A stretch of 21,733 bases of DNA from JAFDVL01 sp043775925. GTDB lineage: Bacteria > Acidobacteriota > Blastocatellia > RBC074. The translations under genes and the position numbers were made by a program. Positions 14,163 to 21,489 of the stretch are shown in pieces. The stretch covers positions 1-21,733 of the forward strand of contig JAYVRW010000153.1 in the NCBI GenBank assembly GCA_043775925.1, in the 5' to 3' direction. How positions within the stretch are numbered: position 1 is the first letter of the stretch; each line of letters begins with the position of its first letter. Under the pieces are notes generated by a model. That model made no database searches and had not been told where the DNA came from. It was given only the letters and a program-made list of their open reading frames with translations.

Positions 14163-15725
14163 ATGCTATTGCCACCTTTTAAAAACGAACCCTTTCACAA
14201 TTTTAATGACTCATCTGAAATCGCGCGCCGACGTGCGGCGATCATGAGCGCTGAAAAAGAATTTCCCCGCGAATATCCGTTGACTATCAACGGCAAAAAA
14301 ATCAAAACGGGAAATTTACTGACTTCCTATAATCCTTCGCACTACAAACAAGTCGTAGGCAAAGTCCATCGCGCGGATAAAGCGTTAGCTGACAAAGCGA
14401 TTCTTGCGGCGAACGAAGCTTTCAAAACCTGGAAAAATACCAGCGCCGAATATCGCGCTGGATTCCTCGTCAAAGCCGCTGCCGAATTGCGCCGCCGGAA
14501 ACATGAATTCGATGCGTGGCTGACGCTGGAAGCTGGAAAATCCTGGACGGAAGCCGAAGCCGATTCTTCTGAAGCGATTGATTTTATTGAGTTCTATGCG
14601 CGTCAGGCGTTGCGCTATGCGAAATCTTTACCGTTGACGCAATCACCGAATGCGGATGAAATCAACGAAGCATTTTATATTCCACTGGGCGTTGGCATCG
14701 TCATTCCGCCGTGGAATTTCCCGCTCGCAATTCTCGCAGGGATGGCGGCAGCGTCCATCGTCACGGGTAACACCGTCGTCCTCAAACCTTCGAGCGATAC
14801 GCCGATCATCGCGGCAAAATTTCACGAATTGATGGAATCTATTGGATTGCCCGCAGGCGTGCTGAACTTCCTGCCGTGCAGCGGTGGCGAAGTTGGGGAT
14901 TCATTAGTTGACCATCCGAAAACGCGCTTCATTTCATTCACAGGTTCGATGGAAGTCGGCTTGCGCATCAATGAACGCGCTGCAAAAACGAACTCCGGGC
15001 AAATCTGGATCAAACGTGTCGTCGCAGAAATGGGCGGCAAAGACACTATCGTCGTAGATGAAACGGCTGATCTTGATGCCGCCGCTGAAGGCATTGTCGC
15101 TTCGTCGTTTGGCTACTCCGGTCAGAAATGTTCGGCTTGTTCACGCGCTGTCATTGTCGCTTCGGTGTACGATAAACTCGTCAAAAAAATTGTCGAACGC
15201 GCTTCCCAATTAACTGTTGGCGATGTCAAAAATGATGACGTTTCGATGGGTGCGGTGTCCAGCCAGAAGCAATTTGATTCAATCACCAAATATATTCAGA
15301 TCGGGAAAAAAGAAGGTAAGCTATTGCTCGGAGGCAATAAACATAAGCTTGCTGGTGAAGGCTGGTACATCGAACCAACCATCCTCGGCGATGTCAAACC
15401 TAACGCACGAATTTCTCAGGAAGAAATTTTTGGGCCAGTGCTGTCAATTCTCAAAGCTAAAAATTTCGACGAAGCTTTGGACATTGCCAACAATACGCCA
15501 TACGGTTTGACGGGAGCATTATATTCCGGCAATCGTGAACGAACGGAACGCGCCAAACGCGAATTCCATGTCGGCAATTTGTACATCAATCGCAAATGTA
15601 CTGGCGCGTATGTTGACGTACATCCGTTTGGTGGATTCAACATGTCAGGTACAGATTCCAAAGCGGGCGGACGCGATTATTTATTATTGTTCTTGCAGGC
15701 AAAATCTGTGGCAGAGAAATATTAA
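14163..15725 (+). CDS. pruA: 1-pyrroline-5-carboxylate dehydrogenase (RocA/PruA type)
   Basis: A 520-residue aldehyde dehydrogenase, the length of Bacillus RocA (about 515), which I recognise along most of its length. It oxidises glutamate semialdehyde/pyrroline-5-carboxylate to glutamate with NAD in proline and arginine breakdown. Catalytic Cys323 is in GYSGQKCSACSR and the general base Glu289 in VAEMGGKD. PPWNFPLAILAG (182-193) and SFTGS (258-262) form the cofactor site, and PFGGFNMSGTDSKAGG (488-503) is the family C-terminal motif. The N-terminal FKNEPFHNF is conserved in the family, which supports the ATG at 14163 although it has no Shine-Dalgarno sequence and directly follows a repeat array. 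No proline dehydrogenase gene is in the window. Confidence 0.93.
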   Translation: MLLPPFKNEPFHNFNDSSEIARRRAAIMSAEKEFPREYPLTINGKKIKTGNLLTSYNPSHYKQVVGKVHRADKALADKAILAANEAFKTWKNTSAEYRAGFLVKAAAELRRRKHEFDAWLTLEAGKSWTEAEADSSEAIDFIEFYARQALRYAKSLPLTQSPNADEINEAFYIPLGVGIVIPPWNFPLAILAGMAAASIVTGNTVVLKPSSDTPIIAAKFHELMESIGLPAGVLNFLPCSGGEVGDSLVDHPKTRFISFTGSMEVGLRINERAAKTNSGQIWIKRVVAEMGGKDTIVVDETADLDAAAEGIVASSFGYSGQKCSACSRAVIVASVYDKLVKKIVERASQLTVGDVKNDDVSMGAVSSQKQFDSITKYIQIGKKEGKLLLGGNKHKLAGEGWYIEPTILGDVKPNARISQEEIFGPVLSILKAKNFDEALDIANNTPYGLTGALYSGNRERTERAKREFHVGNLYINRKCTGAYVDVHPFGGFNMSGTDSKAGGRDYLLLFLQAKSVAEKY

Positions 15726-15733
15726 TTTCATCA

Positions 15734-15793
15734 GACAGGATTAACATGACTCACAAGATTTTTTTGAATCCTGAAAATCATGTTAATCCTGTC
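15734..15793. repeat. Inverted repeat, family H
   Basis: GACAGGATTAACATGA (15734-15749) and TCATGTTAATCCTGTC (15778-15793) are perfect 16-base inverted arms around a 28-base loop. The loop contains the related word GAATCCTG. I have seen CAGGATTAACATGATT-type hairpins dispersed in several bacterial phyla. It lies between the dehydrogenase stop and the redoxin gene, where it may act as a terminator. Confidence 0.9.
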
Positions 15794-15814
15794 AAAATAG
15801 TCTTCGAGGTATCT

Positions 15815-16867
15815 ATGCGCCAATCATTTTCATCAATCATCGCACTTTGTTTATTGGCTCTCGTGAGCTTCGCACAATCTGCGAAGCTTAGCCCAGGGCA
15901 AGCTGCGCCGGATTTTTTGCTGAAAGATATCAACGGCAAACAGCACTCGCTGCAAGCCTATCGTGGCAAATTCGTAGTCGTGGGATTTGTCGGCGTCAAA
16001 TGCGTCATTGCGAATGCTTACATCACCCGCATGAATACTATCGCCGATGATTATAAATCCCGCGATGTCGTGATGCTGGGGATAAATTCAAATTTCACGG
16101 AACCCGTCAAAGAAATCAAAACTCATATTCAGAAAAACAAGATTAGCTTTCCGGTTTTGAAAGATGAGAAGAACCTGATCGCCAATGCTTACGGGGCTTT
16201 TGTGACGCCAGAGGTTTACGTGATTGATAAAGAAGGCAAGCTGCGCTACCACGGACGGGTAGACAACGCTTCCGATGCCAAGCGAGTTGAGCGGCAGGAT
16301 TTGCGCGTAGCGCTGGATGAAATGCTCGGCGGGAAAGATGTCAGCAAACCTGAACTCAAGGCGTTTGGTTGCGAGATCAAAAGAATCGGCACAGCTCCTT
16401 CATTTGCCTCTACTCCTGTGAAGACTCCGATTGTTACGGATGGTTCTGTAACATTGCTCAAACCGACGGAATTCAAACGCATCAAAGACGAGGCGAAAGA
16501 CAAAGTGCTAGTCATTAATTTCTGGGCGACGTGGTGCGCTCCGTGCGTGGCGGAGTTCCCGGAATTTGTAAAACTTGACGCGGAATATCGCTCCAAAGGC
16601 GTGAAAATTATCTCTATCAGCACGGATGAAAAATCTGATTTGAGCGGCGCCGTGATTCCCTTCCTCAAAAAACAAAAAGCCGAATTTCCATCGTATCTTT
16701 CCGATGCCGATGATCCGCAGGAACTCATTGATGTCGTAGATAAAAACTGGTCAGGAGCCTTGCCTGCCACCTTCGTTTTCGATAAGAGTGGGAAAATTAT
16801 TCTAGCGAAATACGGGATTATTGATCGCGCTGAATTAGTGAAGAAAATTGAGGAAGGATTGAAATAA
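15815..16867 (+). CDS. Secreted redoxin/TlpA-like thioredoxin double-domain protein
   Basis: A 350-residue protein with a signal peptide (residues 1 to about 22, IIALCLLALVSFA core) and two thioredoxin-fold domains. Domain one (about 25-175) is AhpC/TSA-like: SPGQAAPDFLLKDINGK then GFVGVKCVIANAY, with a single cysteine, Cys63, at the peroxidatic/CxxC position. A conserved-looking Cys186 (KAFGCEIKR) follows in the linker. Domain two (about 215-350) is TlpA/ResA-like with FWATWCAPC (redox pair Cys241/Cys244) and the cis-proline loop GALPATF (Pro317). It probably reduces disulphides or thiol targets outside the cytoplasm. The start at 15815 is supported by GAGG five bases upstream and by the signal peptide; an ATG at 15746 lies inside a repeat. 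Confidence 0.88.
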   Translation: MRQSFSSIIALCLLALVSFAQSAKLSPGQAAPDFLLKDINGKQHSLQAYRGKFVVVGFVGVKCVIANAYITRMNTIADDYKSRDVVMLGINSNFTEPVKEIKTHIQKNKISFPVLKDEKNLIANAYGAFVTPEVYVIDKEGKLRYHGRVDNASDAKRVERQDLRVALDEMLGGKDVSKPELKAFGCEIKRIGTAPSFASTPVKTPIVTDGSVTLLKPTEFKRIKDEAKDKVLVINFWATWCAPCVAEFPEFVKLDAEYRSKGVKIISISTDEKSDLSGAVIPFLKKQKAEFPSYLSDADDPQELIDVVDKNWSGALPATFVFDKSGKIILAKYGIIDRAELVKKIEEGLK

Positions 16868-16872
16868 GCAAG

Positions 16873-16932
16873 TGCAGAAGCCCGCATGAAGTAAGGGCGC
16901 AAAATCACACTTACTTCGTGCGTGTTTCTGCA
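16873..16932. terminator. Hairpin between convergent genes (family A variant)
   Basis: TGCAGAAGCCCGCATGAAGT followed by AAG pairs imperfectly with CTTACTTCGTGCGTGTTTCT followed by GCA. It begins six bases after the redoxin stop and ends one base before the stop of the minus-strand gene. That placement suits a two-way terminator. The outer word GCAGAAGCCCGC links it to family A, but the inner sequence differs. Confidence 0.7.
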
Positions 16933-18093
16933 TTAGGCAACCTGTAAAAGTTGCTGTGGAGCGTGGCTGCGATTCAGAACAGCTCCCAGAATTCTGGCAT
17001 TCGCTCCCTGCAATTTCTTGCGCGCGGTATTCATTGCCTGTCCGTACATATTTTCTTTTTTCGCTACCAGCACCACGCCATCGGTACTAGCGGCGAAGGG
17101 TGCGACACGATCAGAAAAATTCACGGCATCCGTCACAATTAACACGTAGTCAAAGCGAGCTTTCAGCATCTCGGACATTTGCTGGACATCGCATTCAACC
17201 AGCAATTGATCAAGCGTGACATCACCACTCAGCGCCGTAATATCAAACAAATTCGGGATTCGGGTTTTATTTAATTTAATCCGAAAACTGGCTTCAGGGT
17301 GTGTTGCGCGCGCGGGATGTTTCCGGCTCGGCAAATGAAAGCGGGCAATTCGTAAATGAGTATTTTCTGCCAGTGCCAGGGACAAATTGGTGGAAACAAA
17401 ATCGGCGTCATCTTCATTTTCTACGCCGCAGACGATCATAACTTTTAAGGGTGATCGCTCTGAAGTCTTCAGCACTATCTCACTTAATTGAATAAAATCA
17501 TTGCGATATTCAGTGGGAACAAGATCACGTTTTTCGACTGCGGCAACCACCACATTTTCGACACTCATGGGCCGACTAATCGGCCTCACCTGAACTTCAG
17601 AGATCGCAATTGGAGCAACTGGGAGGCGGACAGGCGTGACAACTCGCGCCTCCACCACGGAAGCTGGATAATAATCCTGATCAATTTCCAGGACAGACAA
17701 ATCTTCCGTAAGCGCATTGACGGTGGCAGCCAGGGATTGTGCAATTGAAATATCCACTTTGACATCGGAATAGTAATTTCCATTCGATGATGAAACTTCA
17801 GAATTGTCTGGGTAATCATCCGCGTCCAGCACCTCAGTGTCTTGGTAGGTAGCGGATTGATAAGTATGAGATGACGACACGTCTGAAAAGACCGGAGCGT
17901 AAGATTCTGCGTAAGTGGAATTCAGTTGCACATCCGCTGTCTGGTATGCTGTCGGCTGGTCATAATCGGTGCTTGATGATTCGTCTTCCGAGTCATCAAT
18001 GACATTGGAAAAATCGTAATCATTCAGAAACTGCTGCGTCGCTTCCGGCGCGTCATGTCGCGTCAGTAGCATCGCTTCGTAAACTCTAGCCAT
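16933..18093 (-). CDS. BY-kinase/CpsD-like protein with degenerate nucleotide site
   Basis: A 386-residue protein in two parts. Residues 1-8 (MARVYEAM) resemble the MSxIYEAL start of exopolysaccharide BY-kinases. Residues 15-150 are acidic and rich in Ser and Tyr (about a dozen tyrosines), apparently disordered. Residues 195-375 follow the BY-kinase/ParA-like fold: FIQLSEIVLK, KVMIVCGVENEDDADFVSTN, FDYVLIVTDAV and DGVVLVAKKENMYGQAMNTA, ending ARILGAVLNR. The Walker A loop lacks its GK-S/T residues, the Walker A' aspartate region is LRIARFHLP, and Walker B has no clear D-x-P. ATP use is therefore unlikely; it may be a scaffold or regulator of surface-polysaccharide export. AGGAGG lies four bases before the ATG at 18093; the adjacent ATG at 18096 would be too close. 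Confidence 0.7.
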   Translation of the reverse strand: MARVYEAMLLTRHDAPEATQQFLNDYDFSNVIDDSEDESSSTDYDQPTAYQTADVQLNSTYAESYAPVFSDVSSSHTYQSATYQDTEVLDADDYPDNSEVSSSNGNYYSDVKVDISIAQSLAATVNALTEDLSVLEIDQDYYPASVVEARVVTPVRLPVAPIAISEVQVRPISRPMSVENVVVAAVEKRDLVPTEYRNDFIQLSEIVLKTSERSPLKVMIVCGVENEDDADFVSTNLSLALAENTHLRIARFHLPSRKHPARATHPEASFRIKLNKTRIPNLFDITALSGDVTLDQLLVECDVQQMSEMLKARFDYVLIVTDAVNFSDRVAPFAASTDGVVLVAKKENMYGQAMNTARKKLQGANARILGAVLNRSHAPQQLLQVA

Positions 18094-18277
18094 CATCCCT
18101 CCTAGGAAACCAAGATTATTTTCCGCATCAGTCGGGGCGACCGAGTTACCGGGAGGAACGTAACTAAAGGTTATGGATTTTTGATGACAATGTAATGATA
18201 ACGCTCAAAATTACAACTTGAGATTTACTTACAGTGAGGAGGATGAGGAGCAACAAAACTGATCCAATTTTCAAGCC
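18094..18277 (-). promoter_or_regulatory. Leader of the BY-kinase-like gene with an SD-complementary hairpin loop
   Basis: On the minus strand AGTTAC (18165-18160) pairs with GTAACT (18149-18144) around the loop GTTCCTCCCG. A second small stem follows, GTCG-CCC-CGAC (18141-18131). The loop segment UUCCUCC can pair with GGAGGGA, the Shine-Dalgarno region at 18102-18096, over seven positions (one G-U). This could hold translation in check. I do not recognise a known riboswitch class, and no firm promoter is seen. Confidence 0.35.
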
Positions 18278-19096
18278 CTACTTAACGCTAATGGCTTCAT
18301 TGAGTGCGCCTTGGCGGTAGCCTTCGAGATCAAGCGCAATAAATTTGAAGCCGATTCGCTTGAAAGCTTCTACCACTTTCTTCGTCATGTCAACGTTTAA
18401 CGCGGCTTCCATCTCATCCGGTGAAATTTCGATGCGGACTACGTCTCCGTGATGCCGAACGCGCATTTGCTTGAAGCCTAATTTTCGCAAAGCCGCTTCG
18501 CCGCGTTCGACTTCGGAAAGCTTTTCAATCGTCACAGGCATCCCGTAAGGAATCCGCGAAGACAAACAAGCAGAAGCCGGACGATCCCAAACAGGCATTC
18601 CGGCGGCTTTGGCTAACACACGAATTTCTTCTTTGGTTAATTTGGCTTCAATCAGTGGAGAGCGAACCGATAATTCAGCAGCAGCTTTTCGTCCGGGACG
18701 ATAATCGCCGACATCATCGGCGTTGTTGCCATCACAGACAAAATTGTAATCACGATCTTTTGCGACAACAGATAATTTATCGAACAGTTCATGCTTGCAA
18801 AAATAACAACGGTTTGTCGGATTCGCTAAATAATTTGGATCGTTAATTTCTTCGGTAACGATGGCTTCAAAAGGAATCTTGAATTGCTGGACAATCGCCT
18901 GTGCGTCCTGTCGTTGGAAGTCGGGATAGCTGGGACTTTCTCCGGTCATTGCCAAAGCCTTATCGCCTAATTCTTCGTGCGCAACGTAGGCGAGATACGC
19001 ACTGTCTACGCCGCCGGAGAATGCGACGATCACGGATTGCATTGCGCGCAGGATTTGACGCAGATGCTGTTCTTTGTTGGCAAGTTCTGATTCCAT
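18278..19096 (-). CDS. larE: ATP-dependent sacrificial sulfur transferase LarE
   Basis: A 272-residue PP-loop ATPase of the LarE family. LarE gives sulfur to the nickel-pincer cofactor precursor of lactate racemase and related enzymes, in some species by sacrificing its own cysteine. The PP-loop SGGVDS is at residues 27-32, NRCYFCKHELFDKL at 95-108, DGNNADDVGDYRPGRKAA at 122-139, and PASACLSSRIPYG at 173-185. Cys177 in the last motif corresponds in position to the sacrificial cysteine of the Lactobacillus enzyme. Length is typical. LarA, LarB and LarC are not in the window, so the cofactor's user must be elsewhere or the enzyme serves another thiolation. It lies 25 bases downstream of the TIG-propeller gene and may be co-transcribed with it. 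Confidence 0.93.
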   Translation of the reverse strand: MESELANKEQHLRQILRAMQSVIVAFSGGVDSAYLAYVAHEELGDKALAMTGESPSYPDFQRQDAQAIVQQFKIPFEAIVTEEINDPNYLANPTNRCYFCKHELFDKLSVVAKDRDYNFVCDGNNADDVGDYRPGRKAAAELSVRSPLIEAKLTKEEIRVLAKAAGMPVWDRPASACLSSRIPYGMPVTIEKLSEVERGEAALRKLGFKQMRVRHHGDVVRIEISPDEMEAALNVDMTKKVVEAFKRIGFKFIALDLEGYRQGALNEAISVK

Positions 19097-19121
19097 AGAC
19101 TTAAAATTTTACGACTCCGAA

Positions 19122-20135
19122 TTAGCCAAAAAACCCGATAATTCCCAACGGCAGACTATAAACATTATGGCGACTGACGACGATCATCTGACCATTTTTT
19201 CCAAACGCCAAGCCAACTAAATCACTTCCCGCGACGACAACTTCCGTAGATTTTCCATCTTCGGAAATCTTAATAATTCCACGCTGCCCACGCCACGAAG
19301 CCGCGACATAAAGATTCCCAACATTATCAAAAGCAAGTCCCTGCGGGCGTCCAAGTCCGGTATAAAATTTCGTCACTTCACCGACAGCATTGATTCGCAT
19401 GACCGAATCAAACGTCGAAACCGTCGGCCCCGTCGCGTATAAATCCCCGTTCGGAGAAAAGGCTAAATGATACGCCGAAACACTTGGCTCCATGGAAGCA
19501 AACGGGCGCGATTCGCCCAAATCATTAATTTCAAAAATCGTTCCGCTGCGGTCTCCAACGTAGGCTTTGCCGCGAGAACTGAAGACAAGTCCGGTAGCGA
19601 CGCCTAAATCTTCCGCCACAATTTCGGCTTCTTTGAACGGCGTGACGCGATACAAAACTCCGTCGTAGCGGCTGGTCAAATGCAAAACGCCACTACGATC
19701 AAACGCCATTCCAGTCACGTTCATGACATCGGACAAATAAGGCGCAGGTTCATCTTCGCCGATAATCTGGTACACCGAAACCGGAGATTTTTGCCCCCGC
19801 GAACCGGAATATGCGACATAAATATTATCGTTTTCAGGATCAACTACCGGATTGGCGACCGAATATAAATTATCGGCAATGCGTTCGCCGCAAACGAACG
19901 GGCTTTTCGAGGAGAAAAATTCGCTTTCCAGTCTCAGGCTCCCGCTGGCGCTCTGGCCAGAAGGGACAGCAACGATCACACGGTTGGAAGAGGCGCTGAC
20001 GATGCGACCTTTATTTTCACCAAAATAAACGCCGCACTCCGCATAATTATCGGAGCCGAACTCGTGACAACTGATGGTGACTTCACCACCTTCAACACCC
20101 GCTGCCGGAGAAATTCGATTAATAATTCCATTCAT
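19122..20135 (-). CDS. TIG/IPT domain plus NHL/SMP-30-like beta-propeller protein
   Basis: A 337-residue protein. Residues 1-85 form an IPT/TIG immunoglobulin-like domain: INRISPAAGVEGGEVTISCHEFG, then VYFGENKGRIVSASSNRVIVAVP. The rest is a propeller with repeating GxAFDxxGxLYxA-type blades, for example GMAFDRSGVLHLTS, LAFSPNGDLYATG, GLAFDNVGNLYVAA and GLAFGKNGQMIVVS. No signal peptide is visible, which is unusual for such domain pairs. The metal ligands of true SMP-30 lactonases are not apparent, so a binding or scaffold role is more likely than catalysis. No Shine-Dalgarno sequence precedes the ATG at 20135. It is the first gene of a possible pair with larE and is divergent from the nucleotidyltransferase gene. 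Confidence 0.82.
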   Translation of the reverse strand: MNGIINRISPAAGVEGGEVTISCHEFGSDNYAECGVYFGENKGRIVSASSNRVIVAVPSGQSASGSLRLESEFFSSKSPFVCGERIADNLYSVANPVVDPENDNIYVAYSGSRGQKSPVSVYQIIGEDEPAPYLSDVMNVTGMAFDRSGVLHLTSRYDGVLYRVTPFKEAEIVAEDLGVATGLVFSSRGKAYVGDRSGTIFEINDLGESRPFASMEPSVSAYHLAFSPNGDLYATGPTVSTFDSVMRINAVGEVTKFYTGLGRPQGLAFDNVGNLYVAASWRGQRGIIKISEDGKSTEVVVAGSDLVGLAFGKNGQMIVVSRHNVYSLPLGIIGFFG

Positions 20136-20237
20136 AAATAATCAGCTAAAAAATTTCATCGCACATCATCATCGTGCGTCGTAATTGTTCATCATACGCG
20201 AGGCATTTCAGGTTGTCCATTGTCAGCATTTTGGCAG

Positions 20238-20266
20238 TTTGCAAACGCCGGATTCAGTGCTACACT
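20238..20266 (+). promoter_or_regulatory. Probable promoter of the nucleotidyltransferase gene
   Basis: TTTGCA (20238-20243) is followed after 17 bases by TACACT (20261-20266), preceded by TGC, which gives an extended -10 element. The predicted start is near 20273, leaving a leader of about 84 bases with AGGTGA ahead of the ATG. Confidence 0.5.
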
Positions 20267-20356
20267 GCGCGATTCTTCCTGGCTTTATCCCTGCTCTTTC
20301 CAGCCCCGTTTTGACCGTTCCCCCGGAATTTCTTGTTTAAGAGGTGAGAAGTACTA

Positions 20357-21397
20357 ATGCAAGCATTGATCTTAGCTGGTGGCAAAGGGACTCGACTACG
20401 ACCGCTGACCATCCATACACCAAAACCAGTCGTCCCCATCGTCAACAAACCGTTCCTCAATTACCAGATTGATTTACTCAAGGCTGCCAAAGTCACTGAT
20501 ATTACGTTGTCGCTTTCGTATCAACCCGGCAAAATTGAAGAGATTTTCGCCGATGGACAGGATTATGGCGTGCGCATTCATTACGCCGTCGAAGCCTCTC
20601 CGCTCGGCACTGGCGGAGCCTACAAAAATGCTGATGCGCATTTGAAAGAAACTGCCATTGTCTTCAACGGCGACGTTTTAACGGACATGGATTTGGCGAA
20701 AATTGTCGCCCAGCACAAAGCACGTAAAGCGGCTGCCACGATTGTTCTGGTTCCCGTCGAAGATGTCAGCGCCTTTGGTGTCGTCGAAACCGACAGCGAG
20801 GGTCGCGTCCAGCGATTTGTCGAAAAACCAAAACCTGGTGAAACAAATTCCAATACGATTAACGCGGGCTGCTACATTTTAGAGCCGCATATTCTGAATT
20901 ATGTTCCGGCAGGCGAGCAATATTCTTTTGAATATCAAATCTTTCCAGCGATTCTGGCGGCGGGTGAGCCGTTTTATTCCTACGTTCACGAAGGCTATTG
21001 GCTGGACATCGGCACGCCACAACGATACATGCAGGCGCACGACGATTTAATTAATAATCGGTTAAAAGCTCATCCGGTAGAGCGTCCGGTAATAACCGTG
21101 AGTAATGGAAATAGCGCCCACGAGGAAGCGCAGATTGATGAACTATCGGTCATTGATCCGAGCTGTACGATTAAGCCTGGCGTGACCATCAAGAATTCAG
21201 TCCTCGGCGCGAATTGCGTGATTGAAGAAAAAAGTCACATTGAAAATTCTGTCATCTGGGCTGGCACACGCACGGGCAAAGAAAGTAAAATCCTGAATTC
21301 GATCATCGGAAAAAGCGGGATCATCGGAAAAAACTGCGTCATTGATGGCGCCATTCTGGGAGATAAAAGTTCGCTCACGGATTATACGATCATCTAA
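20357..21397 (+). CDS. Sugar-1-phosphate nucleotidyltransferase (NDP-sugar pyrophosphorylase)
   Basis: A 346-residue nucleotidyltransferase that activates a sugar-1-phosphate with an NTP in the cytoplasm. The N-terminal Rossmann-like domain has ILAGGKGTRLRPLT (residues 5-18), TPKPVVP (21-27), PLGTGGAYKNA (82-92), FNGDVLTDMD (103-112, metal Asp106), EKPKPG (156-161) and WLDIGTP (215-221). The C-terminal part (about 258-346) is a left-handed beta-helix with hexapeptide-like repeats such as IDPSCTIKPGVTIKNSVLG. This is the mannose-1-phosphate guanylyltransferase/glucose-1-phosphate thymidylyltransferase type; sequence alone does not settle GTP/mannose against other pairs. AGGTGA precedes the ATG by about ten bases. 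The downstream phosphohexomutase gene supports sugar-1-phosphate supply for the same pathway. Confidence 0.9.
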   Translation: MQALILAGGKGTRLRPLTIHTPKPVVPIVNKPFLNYQIDLLKAAKVTDITLSLSYQPGKIEEIFADGQDYGVRIHYAVEASPLGTGGAYKNADAHLKETAIVFNGDVLTDMDLAKIVAQHKARKAAATIVLVPVEDVSAFGVVETDSEGRVQRFVEKPKPGETNSNTINAGCYILEPHILNYVPAGEQYSFEYQIFPAILAAGEPFYSYVHEGYWLDIGTPQRYMQAHDDLINNRLKAHPVERPVITVSNGNSAHEEAQIDELSVIDPSCTIKPGVTIKNSVLGANCVIEEKSHIENSVIWAGTRTGKESKILNSIIGKSGIIGKNCVIDGAILGDKSSLTDYTII

Positions 21398-21398
21398 T

Positions 21399-21480
21399 TT
21401 TCGAGTTTTGAGTTTTGAGTTTCGAGGAAGAACGAATTATTTGGTTTTCCTCGAAACTTAAAACCCGAAACTCGAAACTA
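21399..21480. repeat. GTTTCG-type inverted repeat, family C, copy 2
   Basis: GTTTCGAGGAA (21419-21429) and TTCCTCGAAAC (21447-21457) are perfect 11-base arms around a 17-base loop. They are flanked outward by further TTTTGAG/CTCGAAAC-like words with a rhythm of about eight bases. It lies between the nucleotidyltransferase and phosphohexomutase genes and shares its words with 5361-5490. Confidence 0.82.
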
Positions 21481-21489
21481 AAGGCAATT

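Noticed and set aside
15746..15814. ATG at 15746 as start of the redoxin protein
   Set aside because: It lies within the left arm of the family H inverted repeat and would bury the signal peptide; the ATG at 15815 has GAGG upstream.
18130..18170. A c-di-GMP-I (GEMM) riboswitch, because of GTTACC and GGTAACT words near the BY-kinase-like gene
   Set aside because: The conserved receptor-helix and core sequences of that class are not present on either strand; only two small hairpins can be supported.
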